Source: Prochlorococcus sp. AG-355-N18
Lineage (GTDB): Bacteria; Cyanobacteriota; Cyanobacteriia; PCC-6307; Cyanobiaceae
NCBI GenBank assembly: GCA_003278535.1
Contig: QCEG01000002.1
Coordinates: 107,948-171,947 of the forward strand
Direction: 5' to 3'
DNA length: 64,000 bases
Within the stretch, counting starts at the first letter, position 1. The number at the start of each line of letters is the position of its first letter. The notes under the pieces were generated by a model. It did not search any database and was not told the DNA's origin. It saw only the letters and a program-made list of their open reading frames with translations. The translations under genes were made by a program, and so were the position numbers. Below, piece by piece: positions 54,916 through 64,000 of the stretch.

Positions 54916-54924
54916 TTTTTTTAT

Positions 54925-56460
54925 ATGAGATCTATAAAATTATTTAAACTTTTAGATTTGGTAGGAATTATTCCTTCATCAAATCTTATCGATCAAGAAA
55001 TCAATAATATTTCTTTCAACTCTAAAGAAGTACAAAAAGGAACTTTATTTTTAGGAATGCCTGGTTTAAATGTTGATGGAGGAAAATTTTGTATTGAGGC
55101 AATTGAAAATGGCGCGGAGGCTGCCATTATTGGGTCTGCTGCAAAAGAGAAAATTGTATCTATTGATCGAGAAAGGATTTTGGTTATTGAGGACAATTTA
55201 GACTATATTTTTGGTCAAATTGTCGCTGAGTTTTGGAATAGGCCTTCAAGAAAACTTAAACTTATTGGTGTTACTGGTACAAATGGAAAAACGACAATTA
55301 CTTTCTTATTGGAATATCTTTTAAAAAAATTAGGGAAAAAGACTGCATTGTTTGGGACATTGTTTAATAGATGGCCTGGCTTCTCAGAAGTGGCTTCCCA
55401 TACAACTGATTTCGCCGATAAACTTCAAAAGAAATTAAATGCTGCTGTTGAGGCAGAATCTGAATTCGCGATATTAGAGGTAAGTTCTCATTCAATTGCT
55501 CAAAAGAGGATATCAGGATGCGAATTTGAGGCGGCTATTTTTACTAATTTAACTCAAGATCATCTTGATTATCACTCAGATATGGAATCTTATTTTCAAA
55601 CAAAAAGAAAATTGTTTTTCCCACCTTATTTAATAGATAAGGATGGAATTTCTGTATTAAATCACGATGACCCTTGGATATCTAAATTATCGTCTGATCT
55701 TGAAAAAAGATCTTCATTAGTGTCTACAAAGATTACTGAAAGTGAATTTAAAAATCATGATTTTTTTTTCGTAACAGATAAAAAATTTACTGAAAATGGC
55801 TCAACCTGCATTTTTCATACACCCAAGGAAAAAATTCAACTTTTTGTTCCACTTGTTGGAGAATTTAATTTAATGAATGCGATTCAAGCAATAACAATTT
55901 TGTATAAACTTAATTTTTCATTAAAAGATCTATCAAAGTTAATACGATCTTTCCCTGGCGCTCCTGGGCGAATGGAGAAAATAGAAATTGATAATGATGA
56001 CGTTTCAAGATCACTTCCAACAGTAATTGTTGATTATGCCCACACGCCTGATGGATTGAAAAAAGTTTTGCAATCAATTAAAAAACTTTGTAAGGGAAAA
56101 CTCATTACTGTTTTTGGCTGTGGAGGAGATCGAGATCTTGGTAAAAGACCTTTAATGGGATCAATAGCTGAAGAGTTTTCTGATCAACTTTTTATAACTT
56201 CAGATAATCCAAGATCAGAAGAACCCCAAAAGATAGTAAATGATATTTTGATGGGTATAAAAAAAAGAGAAAAAATAACAATTGAGATTGATAGATTTAA
56301 AGCAATAAATAAATCTATTAAATTTGCCAATAAAGAAGATATTGTTTTAATTGCAGGAAAAGGACATGAAGACTACCAAATTCTCAATGATAAAGTTATT
56401 AATTTTGATGATAGAAAAATAGCATATAAATTATTAAAAGAAAAAAGACAATCTCAATAA
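54925..56460 (+). CDS. murE: UDP-MurNAc-tripeptide synthetase MurE
   Basis: A 511-aa Mur ligase. SFNSKEVQKGTLFLGMPGLN VDG is the UDP-binding domain, LIGVTGTNGKTTITFLLEYL L the ATP P-loop (about 112-132), FTNLTQDHLDYHSDMESYFQ TK and GAPGRMEKIE further motifs. The DNPRSEEP box in the C-terminal domain marks meso-diaminopimelate as the added amino acid. It starts 9 bp after the glutaredoxin-like gene. Confidence 0.96.
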   Translation: MRSIKLFKLLDLVGIIPSSNLIDQEINNISFNSKEVQKGTLFLGMPGLNVDGGKFCIEAIENGAEAAIIGSAAKEKIVSIDRERILVIEDNLDYIFGQIVAEFWNRPSRKLKLIGVTGTNGKTTITFLLEYLLKKLGKKTALFGTLFNRWPGFSEVASHTTDFADKLQKKLNAAVEAESEFAILEVSSHSIAQKRISGCEFEAAIFTNLTQDHLDYHSDMESYFQTKRKLFFPPYLIDKDGISVLNHDDPWISKLSSDLEKRSSLVSTKITESEFKNHDFFFVTDKKFTENGSTCIFHTPKEKIQLFVPLVGEFNLMNAIQAITILYKLNFSLKDLSKLIRSFPGAPGRMEKIEIDNDDVSRSLPTVIVDYAHTPDGLKKVLQSIKKLCKGKLITVFGCGGDRDLGKRPLMGSIAEEFSDQLFITSDNPRSEEPQKIVNDILMGIKKREKITIEIDRFKAINKSIKFANKEDIVLIAGKGHEDYQILNDKVINFDDRKIAYKLLKEKRQSQ

Positions 56461-56541
56461 AATTTCCTAATCAAATAAGAAAGATCTTTACGCAAATCAC
56501 AAGAAAAGTTTCTTAGAATTGATTGAGTTATTTTTAATAAA

Positions 56542-57246
56542 ATGAAAGGCTTAGCCTTAGTTGTAGGCGCAGGTGGAATTGGAACCCAAATAGCTAAAGA
56601 TCTGAGTGAAAGTGAAAAAGATTTAGAAGTTGTTTTGTGCGGCAGAAAAAGTGAATTTAATTCTTTTTGGGAACTAGATATAGAGGATTCTCAATCCCTT
56701 TTGCAGTTGAAAAATAAAATATCAAATCAGCCTTCAAAATTAAGGCTAGTTGTTAATGCTACAGGTAGACTTCATAGTGATTCTCTTCAACCAGAAAAAA
56801 GATTACAACATCTTGATAAAAAAAATATGATGGAAAGTTTTTCAATAAACGCCTTTTCTCCTATTTTATTAGCTAAAGCGATTGAAGAATTTATACCAAA
56901 AGATTTGGATTTTAATTTTGCAAGTATAAGTGCAAGAGTTGGTAGCATTGGAGATAATCAAACTGGAGGTTGGTATTCATATAGAGCTGCAAAATCTGCG
57001 CAAAATCAGTTTTTTAAATCTTTAAGTATTGAATGGGCTAGACGTTTCCCAAAGGCTACTATCACATTGCTTCATCCAGGAACAGTAGATACTGATTTAT
57101 CTAGACCTTTTCATAAATTTGTTCCAGAACATAAATTATTTAGTAAAGAAAAATCCTCCCAATTTTTGATCAATATTATTAAAAATCAATCCCCAGAATC
57201 TACTGGAAAATTTATTGCTTGGGATAGCTCAGAAATACCCTGGTAA
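56542..57246 (+). CDS. Short-chain dehydrogenase/reductase (SDR)
   Basis: A 234-aa NAD(P)-binding protein. LALVVGAGGIGTQIAKDLSE binds the cofactor; RLVVNATGRLHSD replaces the usual NNAG; FASISARVGSIGDNQTGGWY SYRAAKSAQNQFFKSLSIEW A holds the catalytic Ser, Tyr and Lys (Y-x3-K). Related to the CsgA-type SDRs; substrate unknown. Its end overlaps the convergent aminotransferase gene by 18 bp. Confidence 0.9.
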   Translation: MKGLALVVGAGGIGTQIAKDLSESEKDLEVVLCGRKSEFNSFWELDIEDSQSLLQLKNKISNQPSKLRLVVNATGRLHSDSLQPEKRLQHLDKKNMMESFSINAFSPILLAKAIEEFIPKDLDFNFASISARVGSIGDNQTGGWYSYRAAKSAQNQFFKSLSIEWARRFPKATITLLHPGTVDTDLSRPFHKFVPEHKLFSKEKSSQFLINIIKNQSPESTGKFIAWDSSEIPW

Positions 57247-58410
57247 TTTTTTAATTTCTTCAGAAAGTAAATTAATTTCAGCTTCTGTAGTCATTTGATG
57301 TACGCATGCTCTAAACCATTTTGGATCTTCTAAAACTCTAATCCAAATTTTCTTTTCTCCAAGTTTATTTACAAATTTATCCTTATCTTTAATATTTTCG
57401 ATATTAAAACTAACTATCCCATTTAAGTACTTTTTTTCTAAAACTAATTCAACACCCTTTAATTGATTTAATTCATCCCAAAGTTTCTCACTTAATCTTT
57501 TGATTTGTTCGTTTTTTTCTTTTTCATGGCAGTCTTTATCCAAAAGATCTATAGAATTACGAAGCCCTGCAAGTAGAGGAATGCAAGATGTAGCTACTTC
57601 AAACTTCCTTGCATCATCATGAAAAAGATTATCTGAAGGCTCATAAATGCCTTGTTCTTTTTTTAATGATTTCCAACCAATTATTGTTGGATCTGTTTCA
57701 TGAATAAATCTATCTGAGACATAAATGGCTCCAAGTCCTTCTGGTCCACATGCCCATTTATGAGAAGTTATTGAATATATATCAGAATAAAAAACTTCTT
57801 TTTCAATATTTATGTGCCCAAAGGTTTGAGCACCATCAACAAGTAAATAAGAATCTGCTCGATTATTTTTTAATTCGATAGAAATTTGTTTTAAAGGAAT
57901 TTTATATCCAAAGTTCCATAAGATATGAGAAATAATTAGGATCTTAGTCTTACTATTTAGATTTTTCAAAATCTCTAAAATTATATTTTCGTCGTTTAGA
58001 TTTTTAAGTTTTTGGATCGGCAAAATTTTGAATATTAATTTATTTCTTCTACAAAATTCTCGACTTGCAGCCACTACTCCAGGATGTTCACAGTCACTTA
58101 TTAACAGCTCTTCTCCCTCTTCTACTTTTATTCCCCAAAAAGGCAAAATCATACCGGAAGAGATATTCTCGGTTAAAGCTACATTCTTTGAATTTACACC
58201 TAATTTTTGTGCAATGATCCTTTTTGTGGTCAATATTTCTTTGTAAATAAAAGGCCACATTTTATTAGTAAATGGTCCTAAATCTTGGATAATTTCCCAC
58301 GTTTTAACAATGGCTTCTAAAGAAGATTTTGGTAATGGTCCTTGACCTCCATAGTTGAAATAATACTTATTTTTTAATGCTGGTAATTGATCTCTTAGAT
58401 TATTTATCAT
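57229..58410 (-). CDS. Class V aminotransferase / cysteine desulfurase-like PLP enzyme
   Basis: A 393-aa protein. YYFNYGGQGPLPKSSLEAIV is the N-terminal gate, LTENISSGMILPFWGIKVEE GEELLISDCEHPG and YLLVDGAQTFGHINIE bind PLP, YSITSHKWACGPEGLGAIYV holds the PLP Lys. The conserved active-site Cys loop of SufS/IscS is not clear, so it may be of the cyanobacterial L-cysteine/cystine lyase (C-DES) group. The 3' end overlaps the SDR gene. Confidence 0.85.
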   Translation of the reverse strand: MINNLRDQLPALKNKYYFNYGGQGPLPKSSLEAIVKTWEIIQDLGPFTNKMWPFIYKEILTTKRIIAQKLGVNSKNVALTENISSGMILPFWGIKVEEGEELLISDCEHPGVVAASREFCRRNKLIFKILPIQKLKNLNDENIILEILKNLNSKTKILIISHILWNFGYKIPLKQISIELKNNRADSYLLVDGAQTFGHINIEKEVFYSDIYSITSHKWACGPEGLGAIYVSDRFIHETDPTIIGWKSLKKEQGIYEPSDNLFHDDARKFEVATSCIPLLAGLRNSIDLLDKDCHEKEKNEQIKRLSEKLWDELNQLKGVELVLEKKYLNGIVSFNIENIKDKDKFVNKLGEKKIWIRVLEDPKWFRACVHQMTTEAEINLLSEEIKKLPGYF

Positions 58411-58446
58411 GGAAATTTAAGTTATATTTTTAAACTCTTGAATTTT

Positions 58447-59241
58447 TTAAATATTGCCTACTAAAGTTACTGTTCTAAATTCTATATCCTCAATTACTTT
58501 CCAAGGTTCAGCACTCCTTTCTGCAAATTCTAAATTTTTAAATCCTAGTTCTTTAAAGTCACTTATAAAGTCTGGTTCATACCATGCCCCACTAATACAT
58601 CCTGTCCATAGATCATGATCATTTTGCAATCTTAAAGGAACTTTTTTGTTAGAGACAATATCGCTAATTGCAATTCTTCCATTATCGTTTAAAACTCTTT
58701 TTATATTTCTTAGAAGGTTATTTCTAGATTCTGGACTTACCAAGTTTAAAACGCAATTACTTAAAATAATATCAACTGATTTGTCGGCGATTAATGGATT
58801 TAAATCTTTATCTAATTCATCAAGTTTCTCAATTGAACCTTCTAGAAATTCTGTATTATTGAAACCTATATTTTTTTTTACTTCTTTAGAGGCTGATCTA
58901 GATAAAGAAAGCATATCAGGATTCTGATCAACTCCAATAACTTTCCCTTCTTTCCCAACAATTTGGGCACAAATAAAAGCATTTTTGCCGCTACCACTTC
59001 CAAGATCTAAGACTATATCATTTTTTTGAACATATTTAGTTGGATCCCCACATCCATAGTCTCTTTCTATAACCTCTTGAGGAATTGCTTTAAGTAAAAC
59101 GGGATTAAACCCAACTGGTGTACAAAGACAACTTTCTTTTTCTAGTGCGGCTGAACCATATCTTTCTTGAATCGCATCTTTATGATCGAATTGATTAGAT
59201 GCTTTATTAGATGTGGTTGTATTACAGCAACTTTCAGACAT
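58447..59241 (-). CDS. SAM-dependent methyltransferase, ArsM-like
   Basis: A 264-aa class I methyltransferase. YGCGDPTKYVQKNDIVLDLG SGSGKNAFICAQIVGKEGKV IGVDQNP is the SAM site; ILSNCVLNLV and GRIAISDIVS follow. The Cys-rich start (ESCCNTT), KESCLCTP, YGCGDP and the later Cys residues suggest thiol-ligand binding of a metalloid, as in arsenite methyltransferases (ArsM), although the Cys spacing is not identical to characterised enzymes. Function as a methylase of arsenite or a related substrate is inferred. Confidence 0.75.
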   Translation of the reverse strand: MSESCCNTTTSNKASNQFDHKDAIQERYGSAALEKESCLCTPVGFNPVLLKAIPQEVIERDYGCGDPTKYVQKNDIVLDLGSGSGKNAFICAQIVGKEGKVIGVDQNPDMLSLSRSASKEVKKNIGFNNTEFLEGSIEKLDELDKDLNPLIADKSVDIILSNCVLNLVSPESRNNLLRNIKRVLNDNGRIAISDIVSNKKVPLRLQNDHDLWTGCISGAWYEPDFISDFKELGFKNLEFAERSAEPWKVIEDIEFRTVTLVGNI

Positions 59242-59273
59242 ATTTTTTAAAGGACTCTCGGTAAATATAGCCC

Positions 59274-59303
59274 AAAAAAAAAGCCCCTGAAAAGGGGCTT
59301 TTA
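59274..59303 (-). terminator. Rho-independent terminator
   Basis: AAGCCCCT (59281-59288) and AGGGGCTT (59293-59300) pair around a GAAA loop, with a run of A on the left that reads as a T-tract on the minus strand. It ends the DUF4278 gene, 16 bp after its stop. Confidence 0.9.
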
Positions 59304-59318
59304 ATTTGTTTAATTAAA

Positions 59319-59492
59319 TTATTTAGTGTAATTAACACCTCTGTAATTTAATTCTGCTTTTTCATTACTTGAAGAAGCGTCATCCATTCTATTGGTGTAT
59401 ACGTTTCTTCTGTAGGTAAGTTCAACAAGTTGCTTTTTAGCAGCTTCTTTGTTTTGAACGTAGTTTTTACCTCTGTAAGTTAAAGTAGTCAT
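59319..59492 (-). CDS. DUF4278-type small protein
   Basis: A 57-aa protein from the ATG at 59492; 20 upstream codons look non-homologous. It contains three copies of the motif LTYRG-x-NY (TLTYRGKNY, ELTYRRNVY, ELNYRGVNY), the signature of the cyanobacterial DUF4278 family. It has its own terminator. Many picocyanobacteria have several such genes; function is unknown. Confidence 0.8.
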   Translation of the reverse strand: MTTLTYRGKNYVQNKEAAKKQLVELTYRRNVYTNRMDDASSSNEKAELNYRGVNYTK

Positions 59493-59746
59493 GTTTCGAT
59501 GTGACACACGGCCATCCCCCGTTCCATGGTATGACTCGAACTGCGCCCTCAAAAGAGGGTGAACGAAAAAGTAGCAATTGCTACCAAATTATTATAAACT
59601 TATTTTTAACTGCATGTCTAGCTTTTACAAATAGAAACGAAGATTTAATGTTTTTTTAATTATTATCTTAGGTAAATTTTTTTATAGATAGCCTCTAAAA
59701 AGGTTTATGTTTATATTTGGTTTAATCTTCATGTAACTATTTATTT

Positions 59747-60004
59747 ATGACAGGTTTTTTATATTTCTTGGGAAATACTTTAAGGTGGCCAGTGTTAAAG
59801 CCAAAAGAATTTTTTTCACTACATGCTTATTTTTCAATTATTTATTTGATAACTTTTACTTTGAGTAAATATGATGTAAGCCAATCAAATTTAGTTTTTA
59901 CTTTAGGAATTCTTGCACCTCTTTTAATCGCTATTGGTCAAGGACTTCCAATTGATTGCCTTGATATGGAATCATCTTTGTTGAAGGAATTAAAAACTAA
60001 ATAA
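59747..60004 (+). CDS. Small two-helix membrane protein
   Basis: An 85-aa protein with membrane segments AYFSIIYLITFTLSKY and LVFTLGILAPLLIAIGQGLP. It ends in PIDCLDMESSLLKELKTK. ATG start. Conserved-looking small picocyanobacterial protein; function unknown. Convergent with the NifU-like gene. Confidence 0.6.
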   Translation: MTGFLYFLGNTLRWPVLKPKEFFSLHAYFSIIYLITFTLSKYDVSQSNLVFTLGILAPLLIAIGQGLPIDCLDMESSLLKELKTK

Positions 60005-60026
60005 TATTTATTTCAGTTAAAAATTT

Positions 60027-60272
60027 TTATAAAACTTGGACAACTTCGCTTATTTCTGGAATCATTTCTTTTAACTTTCTTTCAATACCCATTTTGAGAG
60101 TCATAGTGCTACTTGGGCAACTACCACATGCTCCTTGAAGTCTGACTTTGACAATTGGGCCATCTATTTCTGCAATCTCAACATTACCTCCATCAGAAAT
60201 TAAAAAAGGTCTTAGCTCGTCAAGGACTTTTTCTACATTTTCGTTTGTCAGAGAGAGTGTTTCAGTACTCAT
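60027..60272 (-). CDS. NifU-like C-terminal domain Fe-S scaffold (NfuA type)
   Basis: An 81-aa protein consisting only of the NifU C-terminal domain. [33 protein letters not shown] is the start and [25 protein letters not shown] holds the CxxC that binds a 4Fe-4S cluster. Acts as a scaffold or carrier for photosystem I and other clusters in cyanobacteria. Divergent from mqo. Confidence 0.94.
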   Translation of the reverse strand: MSTETLSLTNENVEKVLDELRPFLISDGGNVEIAEIDGPIVKVRLQGACGSCPSSTMTLKMGIERKLKEMIPEISEVVQVL

Positions 60273-60342
60273 AATTTTGGATTAACTTTATAATAAGCCT
60301 AGAAAGAAATCTGATTAATTGCAAAAAAGATAATTTTCTGTT

Positions 60343-61839
60343 GTGACTTCATCTAAAAATCCCACTAATGACAACAGCTACTTTGACGCAGTCTTAGTAG
60401 GAGCAGGGATAATGAGTAGTACTTTAGCCCTCCTAATTTCAGAAGTTTTACCAGATATAAAATATCTTATTATAGAAAAATTAAATGCTCCAGGAAGTGA
60501 AAGTACTGGTGCTTTTAATAATGCAGGTACAGGACATGCGGCTAATTGCGAATTAAACTATACCCCTTTAGATGAAAAAGGAAATCTAAAAATAGATAAA
60601 GCGCTCTCAATAAATCGTTCTTTTGAAACATCCATGTCTTTATGGGCCTCATTGTATGAAGCAGGAAAGATTGATATTAAGAAGTTTCTAAAATTTGTTC
60701 CTCATATTAGCTTTGTTTCTGGTCAGGATAATATTTCTTTTTTAAAAAAAAGATTTCAGAAAATGACCGAAAATCCTGAATTTATCGATATGGAATTTTC
60801 TACATCTTTTGATGAAATTTCATCATGGGCTCCTCTAATAACAAAAGATAGAAATCCATCTACTCAAATTGCTGCTACCAGAATAGGTAGAGGAACTGAT
60901 ATCAATTTTGAGGCTTTAACTAAAGAGTATTTGTCATTAGTTTCTTTAAACAAAAATGTGGAAATTAGATACAAAACAGAATTAGTAGATTTAAAGAAAA
61001 TTGATAAAAAACAATGGGAACTAGAAATCAGTTCTGAAGGTAGAAAAACTTCAATTAGAACTGGCTACGTTTTTCTTGGTGCTGGTGGAAAAACAATTAA
61101 TTATTTACAAAAATCAAAAATTCCAGAAGCAAAAAGTTATGGTGGATTTCCTGTTAGTGGGAAATGGCTTATTTGCGAGAAAAAAGATCTAACAGAAAAA
61201 CATAACTCAAAAGTTTATGGTAAAGCTGATATTGGATCGCCACCAATGTCTGTGCCTCATTTAGACACCAGATGGATTGATAATAAAAAACTTCTTTTAT
61301 ATGGACCTTTTGCTGGATTTACAACGAAATTTCTAAAACAAAGTTCATACTTTGACTTATTTAGTTCAATTAAAAAGAATAATATTTTTTCTATGTTAGA
61401 CGTTGGTTTCAAGAACAACGATTTAATTAATTACCTAATATCACAATCATTAAAGAACCATAACTCAAGAGTTGAGAATTTAAAGAATATGATGCCATCA
61501 GCTAACCCTACTGATTGGTATTTAAAGAATGCTGGTCAAAGAGTCCAAATAATTAAAAAAACTGAAGGTGGTGGTTCTTTGAAATTTGGAACTGAAATTG
61601 TAAATTCATCTGATGGATCATTATCTGCTTTGTTGGGAGCCTCTCCGGGAGCAAGTACTGCGGTTTCAATTATGATTGAGGTTCTAGAAAAATCTGTTTT
61701 ATTTTTAAACGATAAGTATAATCTTCAGAAAAAAATAAATGACTTAATTTATCCAGAACTATTAGTCTCTGAAAATTACAGTACCTTCATAAAAGAAATT
61801 AAAAAAAGAAATAATTCCATTTTTGGTTTCCATCCATAA
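60343..61839 (+). CDS. mqo: Malate:quinone oxidoreductase
   Basis: A 498-aa FAD protein. [25 protein letters not shown] is the dinucleotide site, [28 protein letters not shown] is the family signature, [19 protein letters not shown] and [23 protein letters not shown] with [15 protein letters not shown] close the FAD site. It oxidises malate to oxaloacetate and reduces quinone at the membrane. GTG start. Of the two adjacent genes, lepA is on the same strand, 54 bp on. Confidence 0.95.
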   Translation: MTSSKNPTNDNSYFDAVLVGAGIMSSTLALLISEVLPDIKYLIIEKLNAPGSESTGAFNNAGTGHAANCELNYTPLDEKGNLKIDKALSINRSFETSMSLWASLYEAGKIDIKKFLKFVPHISFVSGQDNISFLKKRFQKMTENPEFIDMEFSTSFDEISSWAPLITKDRNPSTQIAATRIGRGTDINFEALTKEYLSLVSLNKNVEIRYKTELVDLKKIDKKQWELEISSEGRKTSIRTGYVFLGAGGKTINYLQKSKIPEAKSYGGFPVSGKWLICEKKDLTEKHNSKVYGKADIGSPPMSVPHLDTRWIDNKKLLLYGPFAGFTTKFLKQSSYFDLFSSIKKNNIFSMLDVGFKNNDLINYLISQSLKNHNSRVENLKNMMPSANPTDWYLKNAGQRVQIIKKTEGGGSLKFGTEIVNSSDGSLSALLGASPGASTAVSIMIEVLEKSVLFLNDKYNLQKKINDLIYPELLVSENYSTFIKEIKKRNNSIFGFHP

Positions 61840-61893
61840 TTCTAATTAGCTAGTATTAATCAAGATGTAATAAGAGGAGAATTTTCTTTCTAT

Positions 61894-63702
61894 ATGACTG
61901 ATATATCGGTTTCAAAAATTAGGAATTTCTGCATAATCGCTCATATTGACCATGGTAAATCTACCCTTGCAGATAGGTTGCTTCAAGATACTGGTACTGT
62001 GCAGCAAAGGGATATGCAAGAACAATTTTTGGACAGTATGGATCTTGAAAGAGAGAGAGGAATTACTATCAAGTTACAGGCCGCTAGGATGAAATATAAA
62101 GCTGACGATTCCCAAGAATATGTTTTGAACTTAATAGACACCCCAGGGCATGTTGATTTCTCTTATGAGGTTAGTAGATCTCTTCAAGCTTGCGAAGGCG
62201 CCTTACTTGTTGTTGATGCAAGTCAAGGAGTAGAAGCTCAAACCTTAGCTAATGTTTATCTTGCCATAGAAAATAATCTTGAAATAATTCCTGTTTTAAA
62301 TAAAGTTGATTTACCAGGGGCTGATGCTGAAAAAATAAAACAAGAAATAGAGGAAATTATTGGACTTGATACATCTAACGCAATAAATTGTTCAGCAAAA
62401 ACTGGAGTTGGTATTAAAGATATTTTGGAAGCAATCGTAAGAAGAGTACCTCCTCCTCAAGATGAAATTAAACTACCTACAAAGGCACTGATTTTTGATT
62501 CTTATTATGATCCGTACAGGGGAGTTATTGTTTATTTTAGGGTGATATCTGGGTCTCTAAATAAGAGAGAAAAAATATTATTAATGGCAAGTAAGAAAAA
62601 TTATGAACTAGATGAAATAGGAATAATGGCGCCTGATCAGCAGCAAGTTGATGAATTACATGCAGGCGAAGTTGGTTATTTAGCTGCTTCTATAAAATCA
62701 GTTGCTGATGCGAGAGTGGGAGATACGATTACTCTTTTAAATTCACCTGCCAATGATCCTTTGCCTGGATATAAGACAGCAAATCCTATGGTTTTTTGTG
62801 GCTTATTCCCGACTGATGCTGATCAATTTCCAGATTTAAGAGTATCACTCGAAAAACTACAATTATCTGATGCAGCTTTAAAATATGAGCCCGAAACTAG
62901 TAGCGCAATGGGCTTCGGATTTAGGTGCGGATTCCTAGGACTTCTTCATATGGAGATTGTTCAAGAAAGATTAGAAAGAGAATATGACTTGGATCTAATC
63001 GTTACGGCACCATCAGTTATTTATAAAGTTAATTTAAATCAGCAGGAACATATCTTTATTGATAATCCTTCTACAATTCCTGATCCACAACTTAGAGAAT
63101 CAATAGAAGAGCCTTATGTAAAAATGGAAATTTATGCTCCCAATGAATTTAATGGAACATTAATGGGCTTATGTCAGGAAAGAAGGGGAGTATTTATAGA
63201 TATGAAATACATAACAACAGATCGAGTTACCTTGATTTATGAAATTCCATTAGCAGAAGTTGTTACAGATTTCTTTGATCAAATGAAAAGCAGGACCCAA
63301 GGTTATGCATCAATGGAATATCATTTAATTGGCTATAGAAAAAATGACCTTGTTAGATTAGATGTTCTAATAAATTCAGAAAGAGCAGATCCATTAACTT
63401 CTATTGTTCATAAAGATAAGGCTTATGGAATTGGCAGAAGTTTAGTTGAGAAATTAAAAGAACTTATTCCAAAACAACAATTTAAAATACCTATTCAAGC
63501 ATCAATCGGTAGCAGGATTATTGCAAGTGAAAGCATAAGTGCTTTGCGAAAAGATGTTTTATCTAAATGTTATGGAGGGGATATTTCTAGGAAAAAGAAA
63601 CTTTTAAAGAAACAAGCCAAAGGTAAAAAGAGGATGAAGGCCATGGGTAAAGTTGAAGTCCCTCAAGAAGCTTTTATGGCAGTCTTGAAATTAAACCAGT
63701 AA
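61894..63702 (+). CDS. lepA: Elongation factor 4 (LepA)
   Basis: A 602-aa translational GTPase. [20 protein letters not shown] is G1, [14 protein letters not shown] is G2, [20 protein letters not shown] is G3, NKVDLPGAD is G4, NCSAKTGVG is G5. The LepA C-terminus ([31 protein letters not shown] ... [31 protein letters not shown]) is intact. It back-translocates or assists stalled ribosomes. Confidence 0.98.
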   Translation: MTDISVSKIRNFCIIAHIDHGKSTLADRLLQDTGTVQQRDMQEQFLDSMDLERERGITIKLQAARMKYKADDSQEYVLNLIDTPGHVDFSYEVSRSLQACEGALLVVDASQGVEAQTLANVYLAIENNLEIIPVLNKVDLPGADAEKIKQEIEEIIGLDTSNAINCSAKTGVGIKDILEAIVRRVPPPQDEIKLPTKALIFDSYYDPYRGVIVYFRVISGSLNKREKILLMASKKNYELDEIGIMAPDQQQVDELHAGEVGYLAASIKSVADARVGDTITLLNSPANDPLPGYKTANPMVFCGLFPTDADQFPDLRVSLEKLQLSDAALKYEPETSSAMGFGFRCGFLGLLHMEIVQERLEREYDLDLIVTAPSVIYKVNLNQQEHIFIDNPSTIPDPQLRESIEEPYVKMEIYAPNEFNGTLMGLCQERRGVFIDMKYITTDRVTLIYEIPLAEVVTDFFDQMKSRTQGYASMEYHLIGYRKNDLVRLDVLINSERADPLTSIVHKDKAYGIGRSLVEKLKELIPKQQFKIPIQASIGSRIIASESISALRKDVLSKCYGGDISRKKKLLKKQAKGKKRMKAMGKVEVPQEAFMAVLKLNQ

Positions 63703-63781
63703 TTTCTTTTAAATTAAAGTTTTTAGCTATTTATTTTAAAAAGAATTGGGTATATTTCATTTATATCTTTAAAAAAAGATC

Positions 63782-64000
63782 TTGAATATTAACTCATTTA
63801 ATCGTGTCGGCGCAAATATCAGAAAAGCTGGATTTTTAATTGTACTTTTTTATCTTCTTGTTGTTTTAATAATGAAATTTTTAGAAGCCAATGATTTTTT
63901 TGGCTATTCATTTTCAATGTTAAGCAATGATATCTTTGCCCCTCCTTCTCTTAATCATTTTTGTGGCACAGATAGATTAGGAAGAGATGTTTGCTTAAGA
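63782..64000 (+). CDS. Partial ABC transporter permease (OppC/DppC type)
   Basis: 73 codons from a TTG at 63782 to the window edge. GFLIVLFYLLVVLIMKFLEA is the first membrane helix, and APPSLNHFFCGTDRLGRDVC LR is the conserved P-P-S-x-x-H-x-x-G-T-D-x-x-G-R-D motif of peptide/nickel ABC permeases. The rest lies outside the window. Start 80 bp after lepA. Confidence 0.85.
   Translation, partial: MNINSFNRVGANIRKAGFLIVLFYLLVVLIMKFLEANDFFGYSFSMLSNDIFAPPSLNHFCGTDRLGRDVCLR

Overview
The window reads as a chromosome segment of a picocyanobacterium, most likely a high-light-type Prochlorococcus. The DNA is very AT-rich and coding-dense with small gaps. The right half carries a cyanobacterial housekeeping set: pipX-pipY-sepF-proC, miaE, lrtA-type hibernation factor, queA, murE, mqo and lepA. 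Species assignment is inference from gene content and composition, because no search could be run.

Positions 1 to about 33,330 are an accessory island. At its right edge a tyrosine recombinase (32,214-33,179, minus) sits beside the 3' end of a tRNA-Thr gene, followed by tRNA-Tyr. A dyad straddles the tRNA-Thr 3' end, as expected for a recombinase crossover site. This matches the general layout of tRNA-borne integrative elements described in Prochlorococcus (tycheposons). No second att copy was seen, so the left end may lie outside the window.

Island, left to right: (a) a minus-strand operon with a Cas4/RecB-like PD-(D/E)XK nuclease and unknown partners; (b) an unknown 504-aa protein, a small exported protein and a GC-richer SIMPL-domain protein; (c) a hairpin-rich non-coding tract and a truncated vsr; (d) an ATP-dependent DNA ligase and a TPR-BRCT protein; (e) a complete retron at 8,266-14,337; (f) a frameshifted gene remnant; (g) a minus-strand block of TPR proteins, a stand-alone DnaB-type ATPase, two sigma-like proteins, a DUF1822-like membrane protein, two large exported TPR-CHAT caspase-like proteins, a repeat peptide and an exported zinc metallopeptidase; (h) small exported or membrane proteins with an HNH nuclease; (i) the integrase.

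The retron is the most striking system. A structured RNA with 16-nt a1/a2 complementary ends and a 29-bp perfect msd stem precedes three tightly coupled genes: a 926-aa repeat-like protein, a 547-aa SWIM-zinc-finger protein and a reverse transcriptase with NAxxH, YADD and VTG motifs. This composition fits the type XIII (ARM + WHSWIM + RT) retrons. The msd arms are themselves palindromic, so the reverse-transcribed duplex would display dyad sites.

Positions 33,320-64,000 are core: tRNAs, aroQ-miaE-cobI-DUF-der-ecfT-pipX-pipY-sepF-proC on plus; a glycosyltransferase, recO, a DeoC-like protein and lrtA/hpf on minus; lipB, acyl-activating enzyme, YlqD-like, pdhC and queA on plus; cysK, two Cys/Met-metabolism PLP enzymes and rpsD on minus; yidD, a glutaredoxin-like protein, murE and an SDR on plus; then a class V aminotransferase, a methyltransferase, a NifU-like protein, mqo, lepA and the start of an ABC permease.
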